Program-made: the position numbers and the translations under genes
Part shown: piece by piece, positions 14,926 through 25,072 of the stretch
How positions within the stretch are numbered: the stretch's first letter is position 1
Layout of the letters: every line of letters starts with the position of its first letter
Notes under the pieces: model-generated
Told to the model about the DNA's origin: nothing
Databases searched by the model: none
The model's input: only the letters and a program-made list of their open reading frames with translations
NCBI GenBank assembly: GCA_009996615.1
Contig: JAACZU010000001.1
Location: forward strand, 248,001-312,000
DNA from: Rhodanobacteraceae bacterium
GTDB lineage: Bacteria > Pseudomonadota > Gammaproteobacteria > Xanthomonadales > Rhodanobacteraceae
Reading direction: 5' to 3'
DNA: 64,000 nucleotides

Positions 14926-17487
14926 ATGAGATTGCCCGCCTTCCTGCGCAAGCCCCGCTGGCTTTCCAAGGACGCCGCCACGCGGCGCGTCGCCGTCGAG
15001 CACGATCGCGAGAGCGAGCTGCTGGCCCAACTGCCCGCCCTCGCGCGCGAGGACGCCGACCCGGGCGTACGCCTTGCCGCGCTGCGCCGCATTGCCGATC
15101 CCGGCATGGCCCAGCGCATGGCACGCGACGACGGCGACGCCGGCGTGCGCGCGCAGGCGCGGGCACTGTGGATCGAGCTGCTGACCGGCACGCACGCGGC
15201 GGCGCCGCCGCTGGCGGAGCGCCGGCGCCTGCTCAAGGCCGTCGACGAGAGCGACCTGCTAGAACATGTCGCGCGCCGCGCGCCGGAAGCGGAGCTGCGT
15301 CGTGACGCGCTCGAGCGCGTCACGCGGCCGTCGCTGCTGCTCGAACGCGCGCTCGAGGATGCCGATCCCGGCATCCGCCTCGCGCTGCTCGGTCGCATCG
15401 ACGACGAAACGCAGCTCGCGCGCATCGCCGAGCGTGCGCGCAAATCGGACAAGGCGCTCAATCGCGCCGCGCGCGAACGCATCGAAGCGCTGCGCATCGC
15501 GCGCGGCGACGCGGCCACGCTGGAGGCGCGCGCACGCGCCTTGTGCGAGCAGCTCGAACAGTTGCTGCGCGAGCCGGCGCACGCCGACGCCGAGGCCGAG
15601 ATCGCCGCGCGCTGGGGCGAGATCGAGGCGCGACTTAGCGAGCCGTTGCGCGCGCGCTACGCGACCGCACAGCGCCTGCTCGTCGCCAGCCGCGAGCCGC
15701 CCGCAGCGCCGGCCGAGCCGGTCATCCCGGCAACGCCCGCGGAGCCCACAGCGGCAGAAGACGCGGTCGACGCCGCCGAGGCGCAGGGCGAAAGCCCGGC
15801 GCCTGCGGCCGAGGAGGCGCCGTCCGAGGCGGACGACGCGCCGGCACCGGTCGTTCCACCGGACGCGGTCATCGCGCCACTGCTCGCGCAGGTGCGCTTC
15901 GCCGCCTCGCTCGACGAGGCGAATGCGCAACGCAAGCTGGAGCGCGAGCAACAACGCGCACTGCAGGCCGAACTGGAGCCGGCGACGGATGCGTTCGTCG
16001 CCGCCGTCGAAGCCGGCCACAGCGCCGATGCACACGCCGCCAAGGCGCGCCTGGACGAGCTGCGCAAGCGCCTCGACGCGCCGCTGCCGCGCGCGCTGGC
16101 GCAGCGCATCGGCGAGGCCGAATCCCGCTACGCCGAACTCAGCCGCTGGCAGCACTGGGCCGACAACCAGCGCCGCCACCAGTTGTGCGAGGAGATCGAG
16201 GCGCTGCCCGCCTCCGGCCTGCACCCCGATGCGCTCGCCACGCGCGTGCGCGACGCCCGCGCCGAATGGGCGCGGCTCGACGCCGCCGAGAACCGCCCTG
16301 CCGGCGGCGGCGCCGCGCGCCGCTTCCACGCCGCCTGTCGCAACGCGCTGGCGCCGACGCAGGCGTATTTCCGCAAGCGCCAGGAGCTGCGCGAAACGCA
16401 CGCGCAAGAACTCGCGAGCCTGCTCGAACGCGCCGAGGCCACGCTGGCCGCCGCGCCGACGCGCAGCGCAGCGGCGGCCGCGCGGCGCGAGGTCGCCGAA
16501 GCGCTGCGCGGCCTCGATCGCGTCGAGCCGCGTGAGCGCAAGCCGCTCGCGCAGCGCCTGCGTGACCACTTGAGCGCGTTCGACGCACGCATCGCGCAGC
16601 TCGACGGCGAGGTGGAGAACGCCAAGGCACGCCTGATCGCCGAGGCCGAGGCGCTGTCGCAGGGTGAGCTGCAGCGCGGCACTGCCGCCATCGCGCGCGA
16701 GCTGCAGCAACGCTGGCAACAGGCTGGCAACGGCCGGCGCAGTCGCGACCAGGCGCAGTGGCAGGCATTCCGCGGTGCGATCGACGCGGCATTCGCGCGC
16801 CTCGACGCCGCGCGCGCCGAGCGCGTCGCCCAGGATGCCTCGGTGCGCGAACAGGCCGAGGCGCTGTGCGCGGAACTGGAAGCGCTCGCCGCCGCGCCGG
16901 AACCGGCCGACCGCGGTGCGCCGGCACGCCTGCGCGCCGCATTCGACGCCCTGCGCGTCGCCGAACCAGCGCTGCTGCGTCGATTCGAGAACGCACAGGC
17001 CCGCCTGCGTGAAGCCGCCGAGCGCGCCGAACGCGCGCGGCGCCAGGCACGCTTCACCGCCTGGCAGGCCCGCTATCGCGTGTGCCGCGCAGCCGAGACG
17101 GCGGCGCAGCCGGCCGACGTACTGCGCGCGCAGTGGCAGGACACGCCGCCGAGCGACATCGCCGCCGATGCGCTGGCCCGCCGCTTCGACGGCGCGAGTG
17201 CCGCCGATGCGGCCGTCGTGCCGGCGTCCGACGACGCCTGTCGCGACGTGCTGGTCGAACTGGAAACGCTGGCCGGCCTCGAATCGCCCGTGGAGGATCG
17301 CGAGCGCCGCCGCGCGCGCCAGCTCGAACGCCTGTCCGCGCGCCTGGGCGGCGGCGCCGCCAGCGACACCGCGCAGGATCTCGCCGCATTGCTCGTGCGC
17401 TGGAGCGAACTCGGCGCCGCGCCGCACAGCGCGCTCGACGCGCGCCTCGAACGCGCGCTGGCGGCGGCGCTGGACGCGCTGCCCTGA
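14926..17487 (+). CDS. DUF349-repeat protein
   Basis: An 853-residue Ala/Arg/Glu-rich protein. The first 200 residues look like HEAT-type helices (LAREDADPGVRLAALRRIADP, then ALEDADPGIRLALLGRI), followed by a Pro/Ala/Glu-rich linker at about 250-310, then long helical DUF349-like repeats with periodic Trp and Arg (LSRWQHWADNQRR, RRSRDQAQWQAFRGAIDAAF). DUF349 proteins are cytosolic helical proteins of unknown biochemical role. It begins 4 nt after the TraB-family stop codon, so the two are almost certainly cotranscribed. The very low-complexity composition makes alignment-based inference weak. Confidence 0.85.
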   Translation: MRLPAFLRKPRWLSKDAATRRVAVEHDRESELLAQLPALAREDADPGVRLAALRRIADPGMAQRMARDDGDAGVRAQARALWIELLTGTHAAAPPLAERRRLLKAVDESDLLEHVARRAPEAELRRDALERVTRPSLLLERALEDADPGIRLALLGRIDDETQLARIAERARKSDKALNRAARERIEALRIARGDAATLEARARALCEQLEQLLREPAHADAEAEIAARWGEIEARLSEPLRARYATAQRLLVASREPPAAPAEPVIPATPAEPTAAEDAVDAAEAQGESPAPAAEEAPSEADDAPAPVVPPDAVIAPLLAQVRFAASLDEANAQRKLEREQQRALQAELEPATDAFVAAVEAGHSADAHAAKARLDELRKRLDAPLPRALAQRIGEAESRYAELSRWQHWADNQRRHQLCEEIEALPASGLHPDALATRVRDARAEWARLDAAENRPAGGGAARRFHAACRNALAPTQAYFRKRQELRETHAQELASLLERAEATLAAAPTRSAAAAARREVAEALRGLDRVEPRERKPLAQRLRDHLSAFDARIAQLDGEVENAKARLIAEAEALSQGELQRGTAAIARELQQRWQQAGNGRRSRDQAQWQAFRGAIDAAFARLDAARAERVAQDASVREQAEALCAELEALAAAPEPADRGAPARLRAAFDALRVAEPALLRRFENAQARLREAAERAERARRQARFTAWQARYRVCRAAETAAQPADVLRAQWQDTPPSDIAADALARRFDGASAADAAVVPASDDACRDVLVELETLAGLESPVEDRERRRARQLERLSARLGGGAASDTAQDLAALLVRWSELGAAPHSALDARLERALAAALDALP

Positions 17488-17504
17488 GACACGCACCCGC
17501 CTGT

Positions 17505-17715
17505 TTTAGCCCCTCTCCCCTCGGGAGAGGGGTTGGGGAGAGGGTTCGGGCGACGCGCGACATCCAGTTCCCGGTGTGCCGGTGGTTCGTCGCTTCGCCC
17601 GAACCCTCATCCGGCCGTGACTCGCGCCATCCATGGCACTCGGCTGATGCCGTACGCGGCCGATCCAGTCGGCCGCAGTCGGGCCACTTTCTCCCTGAGG
17701 GAGAAGGAAGCAGCT
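17505..17715. repeat. composite CCCTCTCCC/CTTCTCCC intergenic repeat
   Basis: A palindrome CCTCTCCCCTCGGGAGAGG (17512-17530) opens the element and CTTTCTCCCTGAGGGAGAAGG (about 17690-17709) closes it, with CGGGTTCGGGCGA-like inverted arms between (GGTTCGGGCGA near 17540 and TCGCCCGAACC near 17596). It is a bounded unit of about 200 nt between the DUF349 gene and the restriction operon, of a type dispersed in lysobacterial genomes. No coding potential is seen in it. Confidence 0.6.
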
Positions 17716-17768
17716 GAACAAGCGCGTGTCCGCCCGGAGACCGTGCAGGAATGCCAGGTCCGTCCGCT

Positions 17769-18485
17769 CTACTCTGCCCAACGCTCCGCCCCCAGCGGCA
17801 AGTCGTTCAGTTCCGCCCTTGCCTCGCGCCAGGTCGGATAGTGCTCGTCCAGCAGGGCCACGAATCGCTCGCTGTGCGTCGGCTCGATCAGGTGAAGCAT
17901 CTCGTGGACGATCACATACTCGAGAAGATCCTTCGGCTTCTTCACGAGTTCGGTATTCAGCCGGATGTGGCGGGCGCGTGGATTGGCGCTGCCCCACTTG
18001 GTCTTCATGCGTTGCAGGAAATAGCCTGCCACGCGCACGCCAAGGCGTGACTCCCACTTGGCGATAAGCGGAGGCACCGTCTGGTGCAGCAGGGACTTGT
18101 GCCATTCGTGCATCACCGTCGCGCGAACCGCCTCGGTGCTGCCTGGCCGCACAATGAGCGTGATACGCCGATGATCAAGCTTCACGCGCGGCTTCGCGTC
18201 CTGATGTTCGACCGCCAGCAAATGGCGTCGTCCCCACACGTAGTGGGTTTCCCGCCCGACGAACCGGCGCGGCGCTTCGCGCGCCTGCAATGCAAACCGG
18301 GCCTGTTGTTCCCGGATCCAGGCCAGCCTGGAAATGGCGTAAGCGCGTGCCACTTCGGTCCGCGTGCCAGCGGGCGCGACCAGGCTCACGCGGCCTTCCG
18401 GCGGGTGCACGGACAGATGGACGTGCTTGACCGACTTGCGGATCAGCTCGATGGCGATCTCGCCGAGTTGCAGGATCTCGGTCAT
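17769..18485 (-). CDS. YgjP-type zinc metallopeptidase (DUF45)
   Basis: A 238-residue protein of the DUF45/YgjP group related to M48/SprT metallopeptidases. The zinc motif HEMLH is at 194-198 with the third ligand region EPTHSERF (His204). The N-terminal domain includes a WIREQQARF helix and [16 protein letters not shown]. There is no signal or membrane segment. It is the last gene of the restriction operon, overlapping hsdR by 4 nt (ATGA). Genes of this family recur next to type I hsdR genes in many genomes, which suggests an accessory or regulatory proteolysis role (for example control of HsdR), but that is inference. Confidence 0.9.
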   Translation of the reverse strand: MTEILQLGEIAIELIRKSVKHVHLSVHPPEGRVSLVAPAGTRTEVARAYAISRLAWIREQQARFALQAREAPRRFVGRETHYVWGRRHLLAVEHQDAKPRVKLDHRRITLIVRPGSTEAVRATVMHEWHKSLLHQTVPPLIAKWESRLGVRVAGYFLQRMKTKWGSANPRARHIRLNTELVKKPKDLLEYVIVHEMLHLIEPTHSERFVALLDEHYPTWREARAELNDLPLGAERWAE

Positions 18486-21400
18486 CCGTATACGGCCTGA
18501 TTCCTGACCAGCTCGAACAGCGCCTGCGTCGCCACGCGATTGCGGTCGAGCAACGGAAACAGTGCGTTCAATACCTGCGCTTCACGCGCATGATCGCCCT
18601 TCCAGCCCGCCGGCGCCTGCTCGCGCATCACGCGGTCGATCGCCAGCGCCAGGTTCGCCAGCCTGTCCATGTAGTCGGCACGCGCATCGACAGCGTCTAC
18701 CTTGGCACCACGCCCGGCGGCGAGGACCTGCGGCAGGTTGCGATAAATCAGCGCCGCCTCGCGGTTGCCGTGCAGCAGCGCCGGAACGTCGGCGTCGGGT
18801 TGTTTCGCCGCCAGCTTCCTGACCAGCGCCTCCGCCCTGCGCAGGAACTCGTCGTAGGCGGCCGCGTCGGCCCGGCTTTGCTTGATCAGATCGTCCAGCA
18901 GCTTCGACATTTCCGAGTAGAAGCGCGGGTCGGTGAGCTGCTCGCGGATGATCGTCTTGCGGACGTTGTTGATGATTCCCTCGGCGATGGCGTTGCGCGA
19001 CAGCTTGCCCTTCTCGTTGAGCTTGCGCGCGATTGCATCGTGGATGCCGGTCTGGACGATCAGTTCGACCAGCGACAGGTCACCAAGATCCCCCTGCGGC
19101 GCGGCGGAGTCGGCCTGCACGTAGGTATTGAGCAGGTGGCGCATGTCCGCCTCGTAGGGCTTGATGTCCAACTCCTCGCCGGAATGCTTCTTGATGGCGG
19201 CGCGCAGGTCGCTGTACCCCTTCACCTCGTTCTCGATGGCCTGCGCCTCGGCCTCGGTGTAGCCGGCCTTGGCCAGTTCGCCGGCCATCTCCGACCAGGC
19301 CCGCACGAACGCGGCGACTGCCTTGTAGAACGCGATGCGCAGCGGCTCGGTATCGCCGAGCGCCCGCGGGTTGGCGGCGTCGCCGCAGAAATAGAGCAGG
19401 TATTGCTCGACCTCGCGCGGCGGCGGCACCGGCTCGCACAGATGGCGCAGCGCCTCGCGCGTCAGGTCGAGCTGCTTGCGCCCTTCCTTGATCCAGTCCT
19501 TCAACTCGACGTTGTTGTCGGTGCCATCCCCGTCGATGTCCAGTTCGTCAGAGCTGTAGACGGCGATCGCTTCCTGCACGTCCTTGAACAGCTCCTTGAA
19601 GTCGACGATGTGCCCGTAGTCCTTGTCGTCGCCGTCGAGCCGGTTGGTGCGGCAGATCGCCTGGAACAGGTTGTGGTCGCGCAGCGCGTTGTCGAGATAG
19701 ATGTAGGTGCAGCTCGGCGCATCGAAACCGGTCAACAGCTTCGACACCACGATCAGGAGCTTGGTGTTCGCCGGCTCCTCGATGAAGCGGCGCTTGATCT
19801 CGCTCTCGTACTTCTCGGTGGACTTGAACCCGTTCAGGACGTGCCGGGTGTAGGTGTCGTACTTGTAGCGCTCGTCGCCGTTGGGCGGCTCGCGCGAGAT
19901 CGCGTTGTGGTTCGGCTCGAACGAAGTCACGATGCCGACGTGCGGCCCGAACGAGGTGTTCTGGAATAACCTGAAGTAGTGGCAGGCGTCGTAGATGTCG
20001 GCCGCCACCAGGATCGCCGTGCCGCGGTCGTTGTTGAGCCGTGGTTTGAGGCCGAAGTCCTCGATGATGCTGGCGACAATGCGCTGCTTGCGCTCCTGTG
20101 CGCTCATCAGTTCCTCCAGCGTGGCCCAGCGCCTGCGCAGCACCGCCTTCTGGAAGTTGTTGAGGTGTTTGGTCTTCTGCTCGAACCAGGCGTCGATGGC
20201 CGCGCGGCTGCCGAGCCGCTGCGGCACGTCGCGCGCCTCGTACTTCAGGTCCAGCACCACCTTGTCGGCCACCGCCTGGTGGAACTTGTACGTGTGGATG
20301 TAGGTACCGAACACCTCGCGTGTGGTCTGCTTGTCCCTGCGCAACAGCGGCGTGCCGGTAAAGCCGATGAACAGCGCGCCGGCGAGCCAGCGCTTCATCT
20401 GCCGGTTCATGTCGCCGCCCTGCGTGCGGTGGCACTCGTCGACGAACACATGGAAGCGCCCGTGCACCGTCGGCGGATCACCTTCGAAGTCGGAGGGGTC
20501 GAACTTGTGCACCAGCGCGCACGCCAGGCGCGGCATGGTGGCGCGAAGCGTCTCCACCAGTTCCGCGCGCGAGGCGATGCGCGGCGACTTCGCCTCCGGC
20601 CCGATCACACCGGCGTTCTTCATCACGCCTTCGATCTGCCGGTCCAGCTCGTCGCGGTCGGTGACGATCAGCACGCGCGCCGCGGGATCGTGCTCCAGCA
20701 ACCACTTGGCGATCAGCACCATCAGGATGCTCTTGCCGCTGCCCTGGGTGTGCCAGATCACGCCGCCCTCGCGGCGGCGGATGCGCTCCTGCGCGGCCTT
20801 CACGCCCGCGTACTGGTGCGGGCGCGGCACCTTCTTCTGGCCGGCGTCGAAGATGATGAAGTTGCGGATCAGGTCCAGCAGCCGCGCCTTGCCGCACATC
20901 TGCGCCAGCGGCCGGTCGAGCAGGCTGCCGGGCTCGCTGGAGGCTGTGGCGCTCTCATCCTTCCACTCGACGAAGAACTTCTCCGGCGTGCCGGCGGTGC
21001 CGTAGCGCAGCCCCTGCGCGTCGCTGCCGGCGAACACGAGCTGCACCGTGGCGAAGAACGGCCGGTGGAAGATCTCTTCCTGGTTCGTGATGAGCTGGCG
21101 AACGCCATCGGCCACCTCGACCGAGCTGCGCTTCAACTCGATCACGCCGACCGCAAGGCCGTTGAGGTACAGCACCAGGTCCGGCCGCCGCTCGTGGCGG
21201 CCCTTGAGCGTGACTTCCTCGGCCAGAGCGAAGTCGTTCGCTTCCGGATGCTCCCAGTCCACCAGATGCACCGTCTGGTGCACCTGCCCGGCCGCGGTCT
21301 GCACCGGCACGCCGTAGCGCAGCAGTTGGTAGGTGCGCAGGTTGGCCTGGTAGAGCGTGATGCCAGTGACGTCGGCCGCGGTCTCCAGTTTCTGCAGCGC

Positions 21401-21586
21401 GGCGGCAATCTGCGCGTCGCTGTAGCCGCGCGTGGAGAGATTGCCGCGCAGCAGCGCCGTCTCGATGTGGCGATTGCCCGCCCGCTCGCTCCAGTCGCCG
21501 AGGTGGCGGTAGCCGAGCGTGTCGCGGAACAGCGCGACCACGCGGTTCTGGGTGTGGCGTTCGGAGCGGGGAGCCGCATCGGTCAT
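18482..21586 (-). CDS. hsdR: type I restriction enzyme, R subunit
   Basis: A 1034-residue HsdR. The N-terminal PD-(D/E)xK nuclease shows [19 protein letters not shown] (Asp136, Glu150, Lys152). The SF2 translocase has Walker A TQGSGKS (280-286), [10 protein letters not shown] motif Ia, DECH (383-386), GFTGTP motif III, and later [16 protein letters not shown] and QAICRTNR (motifs V and VI). With HsdM and HsdS it forms the restriction complex that translocates and cuts unmodified DNA. All catalytic motifs are intact, so the system is probably active. It overlaps the AlbA_2 gene by 4 nt upstream and the ygjP-like gene by 4 nt downstream. Confidence 0.97.
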   Translation of the reverse strand: MTDAAPRSERHTQNRVVALFRDTLGYRHLGDWSERAGNRHIETALLRGNLSTRGYSDAQIAAALQKLETAADVTGITLYQANLRTYQLLRYGVPVQTAAGQVHQTVHLVDWEHPEANDFALAEEVTLKGRHERRPDLVLYLNGLAVGVIELKRSSVEVADGVRQLITNQEEIFHRPFFATVQLVFAGSDAQGLRYGTAGTPEKFFVEWKDESATASSEPGSLLDRPLAQMCGKARLLDLIRNFIIFDAGQKKVPRPHQYAGVKAAQERIRRREGGVIWHTQGSGKSILMVLIAKWLLEHDPAARVLIVTDRDELDRQIEGVMKNAGVIGPEAKSPRIASRAELVETLRATMPRLACALVHKFDPSDFEGDPPTVHGRFHVFVDECHRTQGGDMNRQMKRWLAGALFIGFTGTPLLRRDKQTTREVFGTYIHTYKFHQAVADKVVLDLKYEARDVPQRLGSRAAIDAWFEQKTKHLNNFQKAVLRRRWATLEELMSAQERKQRIVASIIEDFGLKPRLNNDRGTAILVAADIYDACHYFRLFQNTSFGPHVGIVTSFEPNHNAISREPPNGDERYKYDTYTRHVLNGFKSTEKYESEIKRRFIEEPANTKLLIVVSKLLTGFDAPSCTYIYLDNALRDHNLFQAICRTNRLDGDDKDYGHIVDFKELFKDVQEAIAVYSSDELDIDGDGTDNNVELKDWIKEGRKQLDLTREALRHLCEPVPPPREVEQYLLYFCGDAANPRALGDTEPLRIAFYKAVAAFVRAWSEMAGELAKAGYTEAEAQAIENEVKGYSDLRAAIKKHSGEELDIKPYEADMRHLLNTYVQADSAAPQGDLGDLSLVELIVQTGIHDAIARKLNEKGKLSRNAIAEGIINNVRKTIIREQLTDPRFYSEMSKLLDDLIKQSRADAAAYDEFLRRAEALVRKLAAKQPDADVPALLHGNREAALIYRNLPQVLAAGRGAKVDAVDARADYMDRLANLALAIDRVMREQAPAGWKGDHAREAQVLNALFPLLDRNRVATQALFELVRNQAVYG

Positions 21587-23067
21587 GGGTTCAGTAGGTC
21601 CTTGTCCAAGGTGTCCAACAGCGCGCGTCCGGCAGCCGTCAGGCGGTACCGCTGCTGGCTGCTCAAGGGTTTATGGGGAATGGTCATTTCGACGAGGCCG
21701 CGATCCAGAGCCGGTCGGAGATAGCTGTCGCGAAAATGCTTCCTGTCGTTCAGACCCAGCGCCGCCTGAAGTTCGGATCGTTTCATTTCCCCTCGAATCG
21801 TCGCCAGCAGCCGCCGAACCTCCGCGGTGACTTGGGGGGTGACTTGGGGGGTGACTTGGGGGGTGACTTGGGGGGTGACTGAACCGATCCTGGGAGGGGC
21901 CACGACTTGGGTATGCGGCTGCGGCCTGGCGATGACCACCGCGAACTGGTTGGCTGCGACATCGTCGAGCAGCTCGACCTCGGGCCAGGCCTGCAGGGCG
22001 CGCGGAATGCCGGTCCCAAGGCCGCGATACGGCAGGATGTGCACCGCGTGCTCGGTCAACGTGGGATTGCGCCGGTTGGTGGCCCCGCGCCGAATCTCTT
22101 TCGTCGTCAGGCTGTCGGGCAGATGGCCGGGACTGATGATCTCCACACGATCCGCAAACACCATGATGCGTATCGAAGCGCTGGTGAAGTAGTCACGGTG
22201 AATCAGCGCATTGACGAGCAGTTCCTCCAACGCTTGTTCCGGAATCTCCAGTTGCCCCGGGGTGTTGAAACCTCGTCCCGCCTGCACATGGTGCAGGTTG
22301 CGGCGGATGAAGGCGAAGCTTCGTTGATACTGCTCCAGTAACGTGCCATCGATGTCCTCGCTGTCCAGATAGCGGCTGTCGTGCAGGGCCGTGCCGGGAA
22401 AGGTCACGGCCTTGACCGCGAAAGCCGGCCGCCAGCGCTGCGGCTGGCGCCCGAACAGCATCAGCCCGGCCAGATTCAACTCGCGCCCGTCACCGAGGCC
22501 GAGGTTCTGCAGCACCTGCCCCAGCGGCTGGCCGGCAAACTCGTTGCCTTGGCCAAAGCGGCGACTGAGATAGGCATGAAAAGCCTTGTCGTCGACGTCC
22601 GCCACCGACGTGCCGGCCACCGGCACCACGTCGGCATAGACCAGCCCGGCGCGCTGGAACATCCGCTGCATCTCCTCGCGTGCCGTCACATGGCGCTTGT
22701 CCGCCCCCTGCTTGACCCAGATGCGGCCCTGATGGTCGACATACGGCTTGGCAAGCCCATCCGGCACGCTCACGACGATCACGATTCCGTGGGCCGTCTG
22801 CACGTTTTCGGTCAGCGGATGAACCGGCGGGCGCACATGCTGCGAGGCGGCATTACCCAGCAACTGATTCAAGCGCCTTACCGCCCCGGCATCCAGCCCG
22901 GCCACCGAGCCGTCATCGGCCACGCCGAGAAACAACGTGCCGCCGCCGCTGTTGGAGAATGCCGCCAATTCCGCAGCCAGACCGTCCACGTTGGTGACAT
23001 CGCGCTTGAACTGCTGGCGGCTGTCTTCGCCGCGAGCCAATCGTCGCAGCAATTCGTCTTCGGTCAT
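21583..23067 (-). CDS. AlbA_2 (Schlafen-type) ATP-binding protein with winged-helix tail
   Basis: A 494-residue protein. The N-terminal AlbA_2 domain has [19 protein letters not shown] (about 35-53). A central GHKL-like ATPase region includes [14 protein letters not shown] and [11 protein letters not shown] with [10 protein letters not shown], as in RecG-like/ATP-binding proteins of this group. The C-terminal part has a tandem TPQV linker and a winged-helix region ending [10 protein letters not shown]. The start at 23067 is preferred over one 99 nt upstream that reaches into the next gene. Relatives occur in defence islands and as transcription regulators; whether it is an effector, sensor or regulator here is unknown. 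Gap to the upstream gene 16 nt. Confidence 0.88.
   Translation of the reverse strand: MTEDELLRRLARGEDSRQQFKRDVTNVDGLAAELAAFSNSGGGTLFLGVADDGSVAGLDAGAVRRLNQLLGNAASQHVRPPVHPLTENVQTAHGIVIVVSVPDGLAKPYVDHQGRIWVKQGADKRHVTAREEMQRMFQRAGLVYADVVPVAGTSVADVDDKAFHAYLSRRFGQGNEFAGQPLGQVLQNLGLGDGRELNLAGLMLFGRQPQRWRPAFAVKAVTFPGTALHDSRYLDSEDIDGTLLEQYQRSFAFIRRNLHHVQAGRGFNTPGQLEIPEQALEELLVNALIHRDYFTSASIRIMVFADRVEIISPGHLPDSLTTKEIRRGATNRRNPTLTEHAVHILPYRGLGTGIPRALQAWPEVELLDDVAANQFAVVIARPQPHTQVVAPPRIGSVTPQVTPQVTPQVTPQVTAEVRRLLATIRGEMKRSELQAALGLNDRKHFRDSYLRPALDRGLVEMTIPHKPLSSQQRYRLTAAGRALLDTLDKDLLNP
21827..21875. repeat. 12-bp tandem repeat inside the AlbA_2 gene
   Basis: Four perfect copies of GTGACTTGGGGG (plus strand) encode four TPQV units. 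As the unit is a multiple of three, changes in copy number keep the frame and would alter the linker length between ATPase and winged-helix parts. Confidence 0.9.
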
Positions 23068-23083
23068 GGCGGCTGCCCCGGAG

Positions 23084-25072
23084 TCAGTCTTCGTCCAGAC
23101 TGGACAACAAGACGTCCAGCATCTGCTGCTCGTGCGCGGCGATGCTATCGGCATTCCAGGGGGCATGCTGCATCATCAGATACTCCTTGATGCTGTCGAA
23201 ATCGCCTTGCTTGAGTTCCTTCTTCGCTGTCGGCGTGAAGTTGCTGAGGCGGGAGTTCTTGCTGTGGCTGATCAGGCACAAGTTGCCGAAAGTATCCAGC
23301 GTCGGCCGATCCAGTGGCGCGATGCCGGGCAGCGGAGTCTGCGGATAGTGGTGCTCGACGGAGCTGCGAAACGTGAATTCGTGTCGCTTTGTTTTCCCGT
23401 CACTCGCCTTGCACCAGAGCAGGTAATCCAGGTAGTTGAAAACGAAGTTGTTGCGGATATTCGGGAACGACAGCCAGTGGCGCAGCCGCTCGACGTCGAC
23501 GTTGTCCCTGCGCGCCTGGCATGCTCCCTTGCGGACAAACACGATCTCCTCGTATTCGGCCGGCTCCTCGGCCACGAAGCGGTCAAAGAAAAACGCCTTG
23601 GCGACCGATTCGAGGTGCGCGAGGTAGGCCCGCGCCTCGATGCGCTCCGCGGTGAACAGATAGTGCAGCGCTGCGCCGAGCCAGTGCTTGTAGGCCAGCG
23701 TCGGGGTCGATACATGGAACGCCGCGAGCAGCATCAGAATCCGCCGATTGCCGCCCTCGTCCGCCCCGTCCTCGCCAAACGTGTTGACGTACCGGCTACG
23801 CGCGGCGCGGTTGGCCGTCCCGTCGTGGCCGCACTTGAGCCGCTTGAGGCTCCAGCCATCCGTTCCCCTCGCAAACTCGCGCTTGATGACGTAGTGGTCG
23901 TACAGGTACTTGCAGCGCAGCAGATCGAACGCGAACTGCTTCACCCGCCCGATCGGGTCCGCGGGGGCCGTGGGCTTGAGCACATGCTTTCTAAACGTGT
24001 CCAGCAGGCGCTTGTCGTCGAGCGGAATGTCCGCTCCCAAGCTCACGCGCAGCACGTGCAGCAGAAAGTTCGGGAAGTCGATGACCGAGTTGAAACGCTC
24101 CGGCGATTCGTCGCCGCCCGTTGCATCCGAGCGATCCGGCACGGGCGGCCTCGATGAAATGATCTGGTTGAGGCTCTGCTCGTCATGCCCCTGGTCGGAC
24201 GCCACCGACCCGGCCAGCGCCGCCGCCAGTTCGTCGAAATTCCCCACCTGAAAGGCGTCCCAATCGTCGCCGAAGAGCTGCGTTCGTCGTTCGGATGAGA
24301 AGGCCGTCTGGACGTACTTCTCCATGTTGGCACAGGCTTCCCAAACCCGGTGCAGGCAGGCCTGGCTTTGCCGCCGCTCGGTCTCGTCGGCAATGTCCTG
24401 CAACACCTTCAGCAGCCTGGCCTTCAGCACCTCGTGCTTCTCGAGCTGCTCGCCGCGGTTGTTCATGACCTCGAAGTAGTGGTTGAGATCGGTTTCGGCG
24501 GGAACCTCCACCCGCATGATCTGCACATGCCGGCGCAGGAACGTTGCGAAGCGATCGAGCGTGATGCCCCGTTCCTCGAACTTGAGCGGAACGATCTTCT
24601 GGATCAGGCGATAACCATTCAGGATCGCAGTGCTGGCGGCGGCCCGGGCATCCTGGTCCTTGATCGGATCATCATCCGCGCCGGTTGCCGCCCAGATGGC
24701 CGCAAGCGCCCGTTGCGAGCGCGGGCGACTCTCGAAATCGATCCATGCGCCATCCAGCCCCTCCAGCTCGCCGGGCAGCTTCTTCCGCAGCCAGCTCGCC
24801 AGTAGCGACAGCGTGGTCAGCCGCTGCTGGCCGTCGATGACCTCGAAGGCCGGCCGCCCTGCCCCGCCGCGCGGGAAGACCACCAGCGAGCCGATGTAGT
24901 AGTCACGGACTTTGTCGGCGCCGTCGGCGGCCATGGCGTCGATCACATCCACGATGAGCTGGGTGATCTCGCCTTCGTCCCAGGCGTAGTTGCGCTGATA
25001 CATCGGGATGACGTAGCGCGCACTGCCCGCCAGCAGCTCGCCTATCGAAAGCTGAACGATCCGCTTATCCAT
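23084..25072 (-). CDS. GmrSD-like protein (DUF262 + DUF1524)
   Basis: A 662-residue protein with an N-terminal GmrS-like DUF262 domain: IPMYQRNYAW (22-31) and DGQQRLTTLSLL with DGQQR at 80-84. Its C-terminal GmrD-like DUF1524 nuclease domain has EHHYPQ (573-578), FGNLCLI and NSRLSNF, an HNH-type core in which the usual EHIxPQ reads EHHYPQ. Characterised relatives cut modified DNA (GmrSD, BrxU) or respond to phosphorothioates (SspE). The nucleotide-hydrolysing and nuclease motifs both appear intact. It overlaps the preceding single-domain DUF262 gene by 8 nt, so the two are translated together. Confidence 0.9.
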   Translation of the reverse strand: MDKRIVQLSIGELLAGSARYVIPMYQRNYAWDEGEITQLIVDVIDAMAADGADKVRDYYIGSLVVFPRGGAGRPAFEVIDGQQRLTTLSLLASWLRKKLPGELEGLDGAWIDFESRPRSQRALAAIWAATGADDDPIKDQDARAAASTAILNGYRLIQKIVPLKFEERGITLDRFATFLRRHVQIMRVEVPAETDLNHYFEVMNNRGEQLEKHEVLKARLLKVLQDIADETERRQSQACLHRVWEACANMEKYVQTAFSSERRTQLFGDDWDAFQVGNFDELAAALAGSVASDQGHDEQSLNQIISSRPPVPDRSDATGGDESPERFNSVIDFPNFLLHVLRVSLGADIPLDDKRLLDTFRKHVLKPTAPADPIGRVKQFAFDLLRCKYLYDHYVIKREFARGTDGWSLKRLKCGHDGTANRAARSRYVNTFGEDGADEGGNRRILMLLAAFHVSTPTLAYKHWLGAALHYLFTAERIEARAYLAHLESVAKAFFFDRFVAEEPAEYEEIVFVRKGACQARRDNVDVERLRHWLSFPNIRNNFVFNYLDYLLWCKASDGKTKRHEFTFRSSVEHHYPQTPLPGIAPLDRPTLDTFGNLCLISHSKNSRLSNFTPTAKKELKQGDFDSIKEYLMMQHAPWNADSIAAHEQQMLDVLLSSLDED

